41,775 bases of DNA, taken from contig NZ_LIOL01000016.1 in NCBI RefSeq assembly GCF_001418005.1, positions 1 to 41,775 on the forward strand, in the 5' to 3' direction. The DNA is from Chelatococcus sambhunathii (GTDB taxonomy: Bacteria > Pseudomonadota > Alphaproteobacteria > Rhizobiales > Beijerinckiaceae). The position numbers were made by a program, and so were the translations under genes. The notes under the pieces are model-generated. The model had not been told where the DNA came from and did not search any database. It saw only the letters and a list, made by a program, of their open reading frames with translations. This document shows positions 7,023 to 13,379 of the stretch, piece by piece (the stretch's first letter is position 1; each line of letters begins with the position of its first letter).

Positions 7023-8006
7023 TCAGAACCTCTCGGGGATGGACGCCGCCGAGGCGGCAGGGGCCGGCCGGAGTGATCCGGCGGCGATCTTCACGGAGCG
7101 ATAGGTGGACGGCTGGACCGAGTAGCCGCTCCGACGGATCGTCTTGGCGGTGATGACCGTGCCGTCGGCGAGGCGGCCGCGTGTCGCCGTGCCGAGCTTG
7201 GCGATGATCTCGGCATCGATCGCCCGGCGCTCCTTCTCCGCGTCACGGCCGGCGCTCTCGATATCCTTGAGCTCGGCGCGGCGAACCAGCGCCTCCGGCA
7301 ATCGATTGTCGCCCGACAGGTCGACCTCGGTGCCGTCGTCCTGGTCGTAGAGCCGTGCGATGACGGCCGCGTCGCGGTCATACTCGGGCTCCGGCGGCGT
7401 GCCGGCGGCGACCAGCTCCCAGAACCGGGCGACCTCTTCGCGGACGCGGGCGACGATGCCGTCGTGGATCGGGACCGGTACCTCGTGCAGGTCGAGCCCG
7501 TGCCCAACGACGAGGGCCGCAACCATCGCCCAGTCGGCGCCGGAAAGGTGCGCCTCGACGATCGCCTGCACCGCGATCCAGAGCGGCGGCCGCAACTCGC
7601 CGGTATCAGGATCGCGCCACTTCTGCCGAAAGATGCTTGGCTCGACGCTCTTGATCTGGACGATGCCGCGGCCGTCCGCGTTTGTCGCATAGGCGTCCGG
7701 GGTCGCGCCGAGGCGAGCATCGGGGTCACGCAGGTAGACGCACGGCTGCACGACGGTCCACTCGGGATGCTTCTCCTGCAGAAGTTGCAGGGCCACCGGC
7801 TCAAGGAGCCGCCCGCGCAGCATCGGCGGAGCCTCGTCCGGATCCTCGGCGATCTGGCCCGTCTTGAGCATGTAGAGGCCGAATGCGGTCTGGTAGTCGT
7901 GGACCTCGCGGCCGAGGAGGCAGGCCGCAACCGAGGCGGTTACATCCGCCTCGCGGAGTTTGAGCCAGGAGGCGCGGTCGGTGACTTTGTGGGTCTCGAT
8001 CGGCAT
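7023..8006 (-). CDS. YqaJ-like viral recombinase exonuclease (PD-(D/E)XK fold)
   Basis: 327 aa. The N-terminal 190 residues carry the YqaJ/lambda-exonuclease layout: SWLKLREADVTASVAACLLG, then LRGRLLEP (E69), LGATPDAY (D104) and IVQIKS (K119). This family resects 5' ends to leave 3' single strands for RecT. At the E-x-K motif the first residue is Gln117 instead of the usual Glu, which may alter catalysis. Residues about 235-327 are a helical extension ending in an APAASAAS linker. It is in one operon with recT, so the two probably form a two-component recombination pair. Confidence 0.86.
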   Translation of the reverse strand: MPIETHKVTDRASWLKLREADVTASVAACLLGREVHDYQTAFGLYMLKTGQIAEDPDEAPPMLRGRLLEPVALQLLQEKHPEWTVVQPCVYLRDPDARLGATPDAYATNADGRGIVQIKSVEPSIFRQKWRDPDTGELRPPLWIAVQAIVEAHLSGADWAMVAALVVGHGLDLHEVPVPIHDGIVARVREEVARFWELVAAGTPPEPEYDRDAAVIARLYDQDDGTEVDLSGDNRLPEALVRRAELKDIESAGRDAEKERRAIDAEIIAKLGTATRGRLADGTVITAKTIRRSGYSVQPSTYRSVKIAAGSLRPAPAASAASIPERF

Positions 8007-8017
8007 CAGCGCCCCCC

Positions 8018-8326
8018 TCAGTCCCGCTTGGCCGGCGGCGTCGCGGGGCGCTGCGCCTCGCCCATCGCGGCCATGCGCTGGGTTGCGACCTCGGGGGAGA
8101 CGGTGGCCGGGAAGTTTTCGCCGCCGTCCTTGGTGAGGTGGTAGGCGGCGAGGGCGCGGCGCATGACGTCGAACAGCTTCAGTTCGGATGGGCCTGGCGT
8201 GCCATGTCCGTTCTCGAGACGGCCGATCTCGCAGGCCGTGGCGAAGATCTGCGCCTCCTGGGTGGCGCGGAGCGTCTCCCGTGCCTCGCCCTTGCTGGCG
8301 CGTTCGATTGCTGTCGAGATCGACAT
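8018..8326 (-). CDS. Hypothetical phage protein
   Basis: 102 aa, no recognised family. An N-terminal helical region (MSISTAIERASKGEARETLR) precedes FATACEIGRLENGHGTPGPS and a Pro/Ala-rich tail. The ATG follows the upstream stop by 1 nt (TGACATG) with AAGGGCC just before it. Cotranscribed with the exonuclease gene. Confidence 0.66.
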   Translation of the reverse strand: MSISTAIERASKGEARETLRATQEAQIFATACEIGRLENGHGTPGPSELKLFDVMRRALAAYHLTKDGGENFPATVSPEVATQRMAAMGEAQRPATPPAKRD

Positions 8327-8327
8327 G

Positions 8328-8720
8328 TCAGGCCCTTTCGGTTGGGTGGAGCGCGTCGAAGGCGCGGGTCTTTGCGGAGTGCCAGTCGCAGACGATCTCG
8401 GACGGGCGGATGCCGCGGGCCACGAGCGCCTCGATGCAGGCCTCGTCGTCGGCGAGATCGCAGCCGCTCTCCACGAGGATCTCGGCGATCATCTGCTCGC
8501 TGTAGCCGCTCTCGCCGGGCGGGATCGGCTCGATGCAGAGGCGATAGGTTCGGGCGATGGGGGAGCCGTACACGACGGCCTCGGCAGGATCGGCGAAAGG
8601 CTTCGCGGCGCGCGGGTTGTGCGTCGTCACGACGCCGCCGGGCTCAATGGCGCGGAGGAAGCAGGGGCGGGAGTAAAGGCCGGACGGCCCCGGACCCGAG
8701 AGGATCTTCAGACGGAACAT
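8328..8720 (-). CDS. Hypothetical phage protein
   Basis: 130 aa, no recognised family. Two cysteines (C20, C62) in the first half; the second half is acidic and helical (EQMIAEILVESGCDLADDEA). The ATG at 8720 has only a weak ribosome-binding site. Between it and the DUF932-like gene is a 51-nt gap with no gene. Confidence 0.66.
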   Translation of the reverse strand: MFRLKILSGPGPSGLYSRPCFLRAIEPGGVVTTHNPRAAKPFADPAEAVVYGSPIARTYRLCIEPIPPGESGYSEQMIAEILVESGCDLADDEACIEALVARGIRPSEIVCDWHSAKTRAFDALHPTERA

Positions 8721-8771
8721 GTGATCGATCCGGATTGGTAGGGGGCGCGACCGGCACGCCCCCGGGTTCGG

Positions 8772-9977
8772 TCAGGCCGAGACCTTGTCGAGCAGCTTTC
8801 CGGCGACGCTCTCGAACTCGACGCGATCGTCGGTATGCGGGATGGTCTGGGCGACACGCGTGATGCCCTGGGCGACGTCCCATGCCGTTCGGATCGGCCG
8901 GCCCTCGTGCTGTTCAACGCTCTCGAAGACCTCGACGGCCCGCTTGCGGGAGAGGCCGCGCCCGGCGAGGAATTCCAGCGCCTCGTCCTTGTCGGAGGCG
9001 ATCTTCGCGGCCTTGGCCTTTTCGACGCCCTCGATGAGGAGCCGGGACGAGCCTTCGGCGAAGGACTGCAGCGCCGGCCGGGCCTCCTCGACGAAGCGCG
9101 CCGGGGCGTACTTGCTGTGGCGCATCGAGACTTCCTGAAAACCCTCGACGCCCCACATGATGCGGTTGCAGCAGATCGCCCGAAGGTAGAAGGCCGCGAT
9201 CTTGAGGCTCGACTTCCCGACCTCGGAATTGGTGACGTAGAAGCCGCGGAACATCAGGTCATCGTCGCCATTCGGCAGCTTTCCGACGCTGATGGGATTG
9301 CGGTCGTCGACGAGGAAGATGAACACGTCCCGGTCGCTCGCGTAGAGCGTCGTGGTGTCCTTCGTGACCGGGTGCTCCGGGTCGTAGATCATGGTGCGCC
9401 AGTCCATGACGCCGGGCACCTTCCACCGTGCATCGCCGTTGCCCTTGCCTGCGATCTGCTGGACCGCGGCGACGACGTCGTGATCGAAGATGCGGCCATA
9501 GTCCGGGCCGGTGGCGGCGCGCAGGTCGAGCCGGTCGCGGCCGTAGAGCTTGATCGTCTCGACGTCGCGCCCGTAGCGCATGCCGTAGGACAGCGCGTCC
9601 GCTGCGATCTGCGATGGCAATTTGCGGAGGTAGCCGGCCGGGGCTCCGGCGAGGCCGGCGAGCTGCCCGAAGCTCCAATGCGTCGGCGCGACCTCGCGGC
9701 CGCCGCGCAGGCCGACCGTCATCCGGTGCGTGTCCTCAAGCGACTTCGGATCCGGTGCGATGAACTCGATGCCGCGCGTCTCGATCCGCTCCTCGAACGT
9801 CACGTCACTGCGGGCCTTCACGGCGGCATACAGCGCGTCGAGCGACAGAAAGCGCTCATCGGACGGGCGGGAGATCCACTGGCGTGAGAGATCGCCGCGG
9901 CTCTCGCCGCCGCCGATATTGGCGACCTTGAACTTCGTGGAAGCTGGCGGGGCTGAAATCGTGTTGGTCAGGTGCAT
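8772..9977 (-). CDS. DUF932-family phage/plasmid-like protein
   Basis: 401 aa. The body (PTHWSFGQLAGLAGAPAGYL, FLVDDRNPISVGKLPNGDDD, FRGFYVTNSEVGKSSLKIAA, RAICCNRIMWG) matches the DUF932/TIGR03299-type family found in phages and plasmids next to recombination genes; biochemical function is not established. The start at 9977 is chosen because GGAGGACACGCG precedes it; a longer frame from 10070 would run through the promoter and operators. It is the first gene of the leftward operon, so it is transcribed earliest. Confidence 0.85.
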   Translation of the reverse strand: MHLTNTISAPPASTKFKVANIGGGESRGDLSRQWISRPSDERFLSLDALYAAVKARSDVTFEERIETRGIEFIAPDPKSLEDTHRMTVGLRGGREVAPTHWSFGQLAGLAGAPAGYLRKLPSQIAADALSYGMRYGRDVETIKLYGRDRLDLRAATGPDYGRIFDHDVVAAVQQIAGKGNGDARWKVPGVMDWRTMIYDPEHPVTKDTTTLYASDRDVFIFLVDDRNPISVGKLPNGDDDLMFRGFYVTNSEVGKSSLKIAAFYLRAICCNRIMWGVEGFQEVSMRHSKYAPARFVEEARPALQSFAEGSSRLLIEGVEKAKAAKIASDKDEALEFLAGRGLSRKRAVEVFESVEQHEGRPIRTAWDVAQGITRVAQTIPHTDDRVEFESVAGKLLDKVSA

Positions 9978-10008
9978 CGCGTGTCCTCCATGGCTTAGCG
10001 ATGCGGTA

Positions 10009-10038
10009 ACCATATGCGGTAAGGTTAACCGCTGTAAA
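10009..10038 (-). promoter_or_regulatory. Leftward early promoter (PL-like)
   Basis: Reading the minus strand, TTTACA (10038-10033) is a good -35 box and TATGGT (10014-10009) an acceptable -10, 18 bp apart. The spacer is almost exactly the 17-bp palindrome at 10016-10032, so a bound repressor would block RNA polymerase. The start codon of the first operon gene lies about 32 bp downstream of the -10. Confidence 0.7.
10016..10032. promoter_or_regulatory. Operator palindrome in leftward promoter spacer
   Basis: GCGGTAAGGTTAACCGC: arms GCGGT and ACCGC with a 7-bp centre. The same arms and spacing recur at 10046-10066, 11048-11064, 11082-11098, 11099-11115, 15829-15845 and 15872-15890. A further half-site, GCGGTAACC, sits beside it at 10003-10011. 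Probable binding site of the repressor encoded at 10296-11006. Confidence 0.72.
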
Positions 10039-10045
10039 GAGGAAA

Positions 10046-10066
10046 ATGCGGTTTTTCTCACCGCAT
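10046..10066. promoter_or_regulatory. Second leftward operator palindrome
   Basis: ATGCGGT (10046-10052) and ACCGCAT (10060-10066) are perfect 7-bp arms around a 7-bp centre TTTTCTC. It lies just upstream of the -35 box, 30 bp (about three helical turns) from the first operator, a spacing that would allow cooperative binding on one DNA face. Confidence 0.7.
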
Positions 10067-10095
10067 TCATTTTTCAGCGGGTCGGTTGGGTCCAC

Positions 10096-10128
10096 AAAAA
10101 AACCGCGCGGCGGGCCTCGCGCGCGCGG
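10096..10128 (-). terminator. Intrinsic terminator of the repressor transcript
   Basis: On the minus strand CCGCGCG (10128-10122) pairs with CGCGCGG (10109-10103) across a 12-nt loop and is followed at once by seven T residues (10102-10096). This ends leftward transcription coming from the repressor gene before the leftward promoter begins, insulating the two. Confidence 0.8.
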
Positions 10129-10148
10129 CCGGGAGATCGACGTTGCTC

Positions 10149-10213
10149 CAGGTCTAGGCGGCGCTCTTCAAGCGTCCGCCTAGATGAACCGTTGTACCTG
10201 GAAGGGGGAGGTA
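10149..10213. repeat. Nested inverted repeats in the repressor 3' UTR
   Basis: TCTAGGCGG (10153-10161) pairs with CCGCCTAGA (10176-10184), with CGCT/AGCG extending inward. CCAGGT (10149-10154) can also pair with ACCTGG (10196-10201), while TACCT (10195-10199) can instead pair with AGGTA (10209-10213), so two alternative folds compete. The block lies in the 167-nt untranslated stretch between the repressor stop and its terminator. No gene is visible in 10129-10295. Confidence 0.5.
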
Positions 10214-10258
10214 TCCATTACGAGGAACGTTATAGAGGGAGGCCGCGCGCGCGTGATG

Positions 10259-10289
10259 CGCGAAGGCGCGCGCGATAGCGCGCTTCGCG
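10259..10289. repeat. GC-rich hairpin just downstream of repressor stop
   Basis: CGCGAA (10259-10264) pairs with TTCGCG (10284-10289) and GCGCGC (10266-10271) with GCGCGC (10278-10283), leaving one bulged G and a 6-nt loop. It begins 7 nt after the stop codon on the minus strand. No T-run follows, so it probably protects or processes the mRNA end. Confidence 0.5.
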
Positions 10290-10295
10290 TCAGCG

Positions 10296-11006
10296 TCAAG
10301 AGCAGAAATATGCGACGGCAGCAGCTACCACGCCGACGATGCGGGAGTTGTCCGAAGCGTCAGAGCCACGCGGGACCGTGATCTCCGGATGACCCGAGAC
10401 GAGGCTTTCGAGCTTCACGGCGTCGCCCGCTACGGCGACACGGCGGATCGTCAGCTCGCGCTCTCCATCATCGCGCTCGCGCTGCAAGACGACCAGGTCT
10501 CCCGACACGAGATCGCCGTGCTTCTCGCGATACGGTCCCAAGGCAAGCGCGATCGCAAACATCCCGTCCCGCAACAGGTAGCGCTGCTCGAAATGCCCCC
10601 GGATTTCGTATCCGGACTGGGGTAGGTCCGCAAAGGATGGGATCTGTGGCAGGGCAGGGCCTGGCGCGGATCCTCCTGATGAACGCCAGACACCGGGCTC
10701 GACCGTTCCGGCGAGTGCAACGGGAAGTCCGCCTCGAGGAACGGCTACCGGTCGCGGGGCGTCCAACATCTTGGGGTCGCCCCCGCCGGTCAGCAGCCAG
10801 TCGACGTTCGTTCTGAGGACGGATGCAAGCGCTTCGAGCGTCTCGACCCTTGGTGCTCCCCTTCGTCCTGCCTCGGCGGCCCGAAATATATTCCGGATCA
10901 TGTCCGGCGATCCGCCAGCAGCGATGCTCGCTTCTCTTGCGGACATGCTCAGATCTTCGAGCCGTTGCCTGATCCGATCGGCCAAGTCTCTTACGCCATA
11001 ACTCAT
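10296..11006 (-). CDS. CI-like phage repressor, LexA/S24 fold, catalytic residues apparently missing
   Basis: 236 aa. Residues about 5-72 form an XRE-type HTH (DLADRIRQRLEDLSMSAREA, then MIRNIF and VETLEALASVLRTNVDWLL). Residues about 95-236 follow the S24/LexA C-terminal plan: an Ala-Gly near a possible cleavage point (A99-G100), GYEIRGHFEQRYLLRDGM where active members have G-D-S-M, GDLVVLQRE, and ELTIRRV where the Lys is expected. Here the Ser is replaced (HFE at 138-140) and the Lys appears as Arg188/189, so RecA-stimulated self-cleavage may be lost. A -10 box TATTTT (11045-11040) abuts an operator palindrome, suggesting autoregulation. Confidence 0.88.
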   Translation of the reverse strand: MSYGVRDLADRIRQRLEDLSMSAREASIAAGGSPDMIRNIFRAAEAGRRGAPRVETLEALASVLRTNVDWLLTGGGDPKMLDAPRPVAVPRGGLPVALAGTVEPGVWRSSGGSAPGPALPQIPSFADLPQSGYEIRGHFEQRYLLRDGMFAIALALGPYREKHGDLVSGDLVVLQRERDDGERELTIRRVAVAGDAVKLESLVSGHPEITVPRGSDASDNSRIVGVVAAAVAYFCS

Positions 11007-11047
11007 CTCGTGCCCTCCAAACCCGAGAACCGCGTCTAGAAAATACC

Positions 11048-11064
11048 GCGGTTTTCGTAACCGC
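11048..11064. promoter_or_regulatory. Operator palindrome at the repressor promoter
   Basis: GCGGTTTTCGTAACCGC, extended to 7-bp arms CGCGGTT/AACCGCG (11047-11065). It lies immediately upstream of the minus-strand -10 candidate TATTTT (11045-11040), in the position of a promoter spacer, as at the leftward promoter. A convincing -35 is not visible. Binding here would repress the repressor gene. Confidence 0.68.
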
Positions 11065-11081
11065 GCCAGCAGATGCGAAAG

Positions 11082-11098
11082 GCGGTTGATTTCACCGC
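11082..11098. promoter_or_regulatory. Operator palindrome overlapping rightward -35
   Basis: GCGGTTGATTTCACCGC. TTGATT (11086-11091), a candidate -35 for rightward transcription, lies inside it. Centre-to-centre distance to the operator at 11048-11064 is 34 bp and to the next one 17 bp. Confidence 0.66.
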
Positions 11099-11115
11099 GC
11101 GGTTAAGGTTACCGT
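11099..11115. promoter_or_regulatory. Operator palindrome overlapping rightward -10
   Basis: GCGGTTAAGGTTACCGT, one mismatch in the right arm, directly adjoining the preceding operator. The candidate -10 TACCGT (11110-11115), 18 bp from TTGATT, is weak, so the promoter may need help or may lie slightly elsewhere. It shares GGTTACCG with the half-site beside the leftward operator. Confidence 0.6.
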
Positions 11116-11148
11116 ATCGTTGATTTGGAGGATCGAGGTACCCCAGAC

Positions 11149-11688
11149 ATGACGCTGTTTCGGATGCGGGCCCACGCGCTCGCCGAGGCCTATCGGGCTG
11201 TGAAGGGCAACACGCGCGCGCCCGCCGCCATCGTGCTCGGCCGGTGGGACAAGGTCGACGGCTATCTCGTCGGCCGGAACGACATGCGGTGCGCCAAGTG
11301 GGCGACGCTGGTCGAGTTCTTCGCCGAAAACTGGCCCGAGGAGGCGAAATGGCCGAGCGACGTGCCGCACCCGGCGTCGGCGATAAGCTGGCGGCCGGTT
11401 GAGATGCTCGAACTCGTCGTGCCCGCGTACTGCCGGGCGCAGAACGAAGCCCTCGCCAGCGTCTCGGGCAAGGCGCTTTCCGATGGAACGCGCCTCGGCA
11501 AGTTCCTCGGCGGTGTGCAGGACATGTACACCGACAGCGCTGCGACGGCGCTGGCATTCTGCGCCAAGCACTGGCCCGAGGGCGCCGCCGAGCAGTGGCC
11601 GGCCGAGGTGCCGTTCCCGACAGACCTTTCCAACGTCCCGCCGAACGCGCGCCGGCCGCGCGGCGGTGCTGCAGCTATTGCCGGGTGA
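11149..11688 (+). CDS. Hypothetical early protein, first gene of rightward operon
   Basis: 179 aa, no recognised family. Two tryptophan-rich segments look like imperfect repeats: FFAENWPEEAKWPSDVPHP (about residues 54-72) and FCAKHWPEGAAEQWPAEVPF (about 139-158). ATG 11149 follows GAGG with 10-nt spacing; an in-frame TTG at 11125 lies inside the Shine-Dalgarno region and is rejected. Its place directly after the rightward operators corresponds to a Cro- or antirepressor-type slot, but no HTH is obvious. Expressed when the repressor is absent. Confidence 0.72.
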   Translation: MTLFRMRAHALAEAYRAVKGNTRAPAAIVLGRWDKVDGYLVGRNDMRCAKWATLVEFFAENWPEEAKWPSDVPHPASAISWRPVEMLELVVPAYCRAQNEALASVSGKALSDGTRLGKFLGGVQDMYTDSAATALAFCAKHWPEGAAEQWPAEVPFPTDLSNVPPNARRPRGGAAAIAG

Positions 11689-11698
11689 GGAGCCGATC

Positions 11699-12103
11699 AT
11701 GGCGAAGAAGGTGAAGGGGGGATCGAACACGTTCGATCCGGAGCTGCTCAAGCGCTTCGACAAGGAGATGACGAAGCACGAGGACGAGGTTGCGTCGAAG
11801 CTCGGCGAGTTCCGGGCCTTCAAGAAGGGGCGCGACCAGATGATTGCGGATCTGCTGGACCGCGCCAAGGACGCCGGCATCCCGAAGGATCTGTTCAAGA
11901 AGCTGCGCAAGGAGCGCAAGCACCTCGCGAATGCCCGCGCGATCCGCGCCGGCCTCGATGGCGAAGAGGGCGAGACCTACGACATGCTCAAGGATGCGCT
12001 GGGCGGGCTCGCCGAAACGCCGCTCGGTCAGGCGGCTATGTCTGCCGCCGAGAAGCCGAAGGGCAACGGCGCCGAGATCCTCTCCGGTCTCAAGCAGCTC
12101 TAG
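11699..12103 (+). CDS. Basic coiled-coil protein, weak GapR-like layout
   Basis: 134 aa, lysine-rich. The central part (FKKGRDQMIADLLDRAKDAG, PKDLFKKLRKERKHLANARA, then ETYDMLKDALG) resembles in layout the DUF2312/GapR family of alphaproteobacterial DNA-clamping proteins: helix, a G-x-P/D-x-K/F-K-K-L-R segment, then a short acidic helix with a terminal LG. The resemblance is weak and the sequence longer, so treat it as a hint. GAGGAG lies 8 nt upstream of the ATG. Confidence 0.7.
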   Translation: MAKKVKGGSNTFDPELLKRFDKEMTKHEDEVASKLGEFRAFKKGRDQMIADLLDRAKDAGIPKDLFKKLRKERKHLANARAIRAGLDGEEGETYDMLKDALGGLAETPLGQAAMSAAEKPKGNGAEILSGLKQL

Positions 12104-12153
12104 CAGGACCTGCGACCTCCTCAAGGAATTGGTTCCCCGGCGGATGCTTCGAT

Positions 12154-12182
12154 GTTGCCGCCCGCCGGAACCGGGCGGCAAC
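12154..12182. repeat. Perfect 11-bp inverted repeat before the RuvC-like gene
   Basis: GTTGCCGCCCG (12154-12164) and CGGGCGGCAAC (12172-12182) with a 7-nt loop, ending 3 nt before the GGGAG ribosome-binding site of the next gene. The 96-bp gap holds no gene. Without a T-run it is more likely an attenuating or processing hairpin than a terminator. Confidence 0.65.
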
Positions 12183-12199
12183 TGTGGGAGTGCAACACG

Positions 12200-12751
12200 A
12201 TGCAGGGCAAGAAGATCGCCGCGTTGGACATCGCGACGACGACTGGTTGGTCAGTGGCATATCCAGGCACCCGGCCCCTCATGGGAACAATCCGTTTCTG
12301 CCCGCCGGGGGCGTCGCACGAGGAAATCGGTGCCGCAGCCATCGGCTGGGCATCGGACTTCTTCGCGGTGCACCAGCCGGACATCCTCGTCTTCGAGGCA
12401 CCTCTTCCGTCATCGCACATGCGAGGGCGCACGAATGCGAATACCGCCCGCGTCCTGATGGGCCTTGTGATGGTCATCCCGGCCGTCGCGAAGCTCCGCC
12501 AGGTCCCGATCATTCGCGAAGCGGACGTGCAGGATGTGCGGGGGCATTTCATCGGCACGCGACGGATGAAATCGGCGGAGGCGAAGGCGGCGACGATGCG
12601 GCGTGTCAAGCAGCTCGGATGGGCTGATCCGGACGCTCCGCTCGACCACAACGCGGCCGATGCCGCGGCCGTTTGGGATTACGCCTGCGCCGTGCTCTTC
12701 CCGAAGGCGCATGCATCCGGTCAACCCCTCCTGAGAGAACAGGTCGCCTGA
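12200..12751 (+). CDS. RuvC-like Holliday-junction endonuclease
   Basis: 183 aa. The RNase H-fold metal ligands of RuvC-type enzymes are visible: ALDIATTTGW (D10), LVFEAP (E66) and LDHNAADAAAVWDYA (D149/H150, D154). These enzymes cut four-way junctions and branched DNA before packaging or during recombination. ATG 12200 is chosen over an in-frame codon at 12152, which lies in the hairpin; GGGAG lies about 9 nt upstream. It is an early gene next to the primase-helicase block. Confidence 0.88.
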   Translation: MQGKKIAALDIATTTGWSVAYPGTRPLMGTIRFCPPGASHEEIGAAAIGWASDFFAVHQPDILVFEAPLPSSHMRGRTNANTARVLMGLVMVIPAVAKLRQVPIIREADVQDVRGHFIGTRRMKSAEAKAATMRRVKQLGWADPDAPLDHNAADAAAVWDYACAVLFPKAHASGQPLLREQVA

Positions 12752-13056
12752 TGCGGGCGCCGGTGGAAGCCGCCGAGACAGGCGACGACAACTCGGGTGG
12801 GGGCCGTCGGCCGGACAAGCCGACGTTGGCCGAGATGCGAGAGGTCTGTCTCGACGAGCGCTGCAGGACGGTGAGCATGCAACGGGCGCTCGTCGGCTGC
12901 GGCCTCCGCCTGGCGCCAGACGAAATGCAAATGCGGCGCGTCGCAGTGCTCGATGCGGTGATCGATCTCCTCGATCTCTTCGCTCAGCACCGCGACGTGA
13001 TCCAGCAAGCAATCCGCGCCGCCAAGGCGCGCAGCAACGGCAGCCGCGGCGCCTAG
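12751..13056 (+). CDS. Hypothetical early protein
   Basis: 101 aa, start overlapping the upstream stop as TGATG. The N-terminus is Gly/Asp-rich and probably flexible (AETGDDNSGGGRRPDKP); the rest is helical with two cysteines (MREVCLDERCRTVSMQRALV and AVLDAVIDLLDLF). No family recognised. Confidence 0.65.
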   Translation: MRAPVEAAETGDDNSGGGRRPDKPTLAEMREVCLDERCRTVSMQRALVGCGLRLAPDEMQMRRVAVLDAVIDLLDLFAQHRDVIQQAIRAAKARSNGSRGA

Positions 13057-13100
13057 CGGCGGCAATTACCAGATCCGCAGCCCCCGCGGGGCGAGGCAAC

Positions 13101-13379
13101 ATGAAGCGCGAAGACGACTACCGGCTCGCGGCCTACCTCATCAGAGAGGCGGCGCAGCAGCTCGATCTTGCAACAAACGCCATCGGTCGGCGCACGCAGG
13201 ACCGCCGCGTGATCGAGCGGCGGGAACGCCTCATCATCGACCTCCTGCGGCGCACCGAGATCCCTGAAACACGAATAGCGAAGATGCTCGGCATGCACCG
13301 CAACAGCATCCAGCAGATCGAGCGGCGCCACTTTGCGCGCACCGGCGAACGGGTGAGGGCAGCGCATGTCCGGCTCTGA
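13101..13379 (+). CDS. Small HTH DNA-binding protein
   Basis: 92 aa. The C-terminal half has a Fis-like or sigma-like HTH (LIIDLLRRTEIPETRIAKML then GMHRNSIQQIERRHF). The N-terminal half is a helical, charged region. It overlaps the primase start by 14 nt. It probably assists replication or regulates; target unknown. Confidence 0.72.
   Translation: MKREDDYRLAAYLIREAAQQLDLATNAIGRRTQDRRVIERRERLIIDLLRRTEIPETRIAKMLGMHRNSIQQIERRHFARTGERVRAAHVRL

Noticed and set aside
9978-10070. N-terminal extension of the DUF932-like gene to 10070
   Set aside because: It would translate through the promoter and two operators; ATG 9977 has GGAGG at good spacing.
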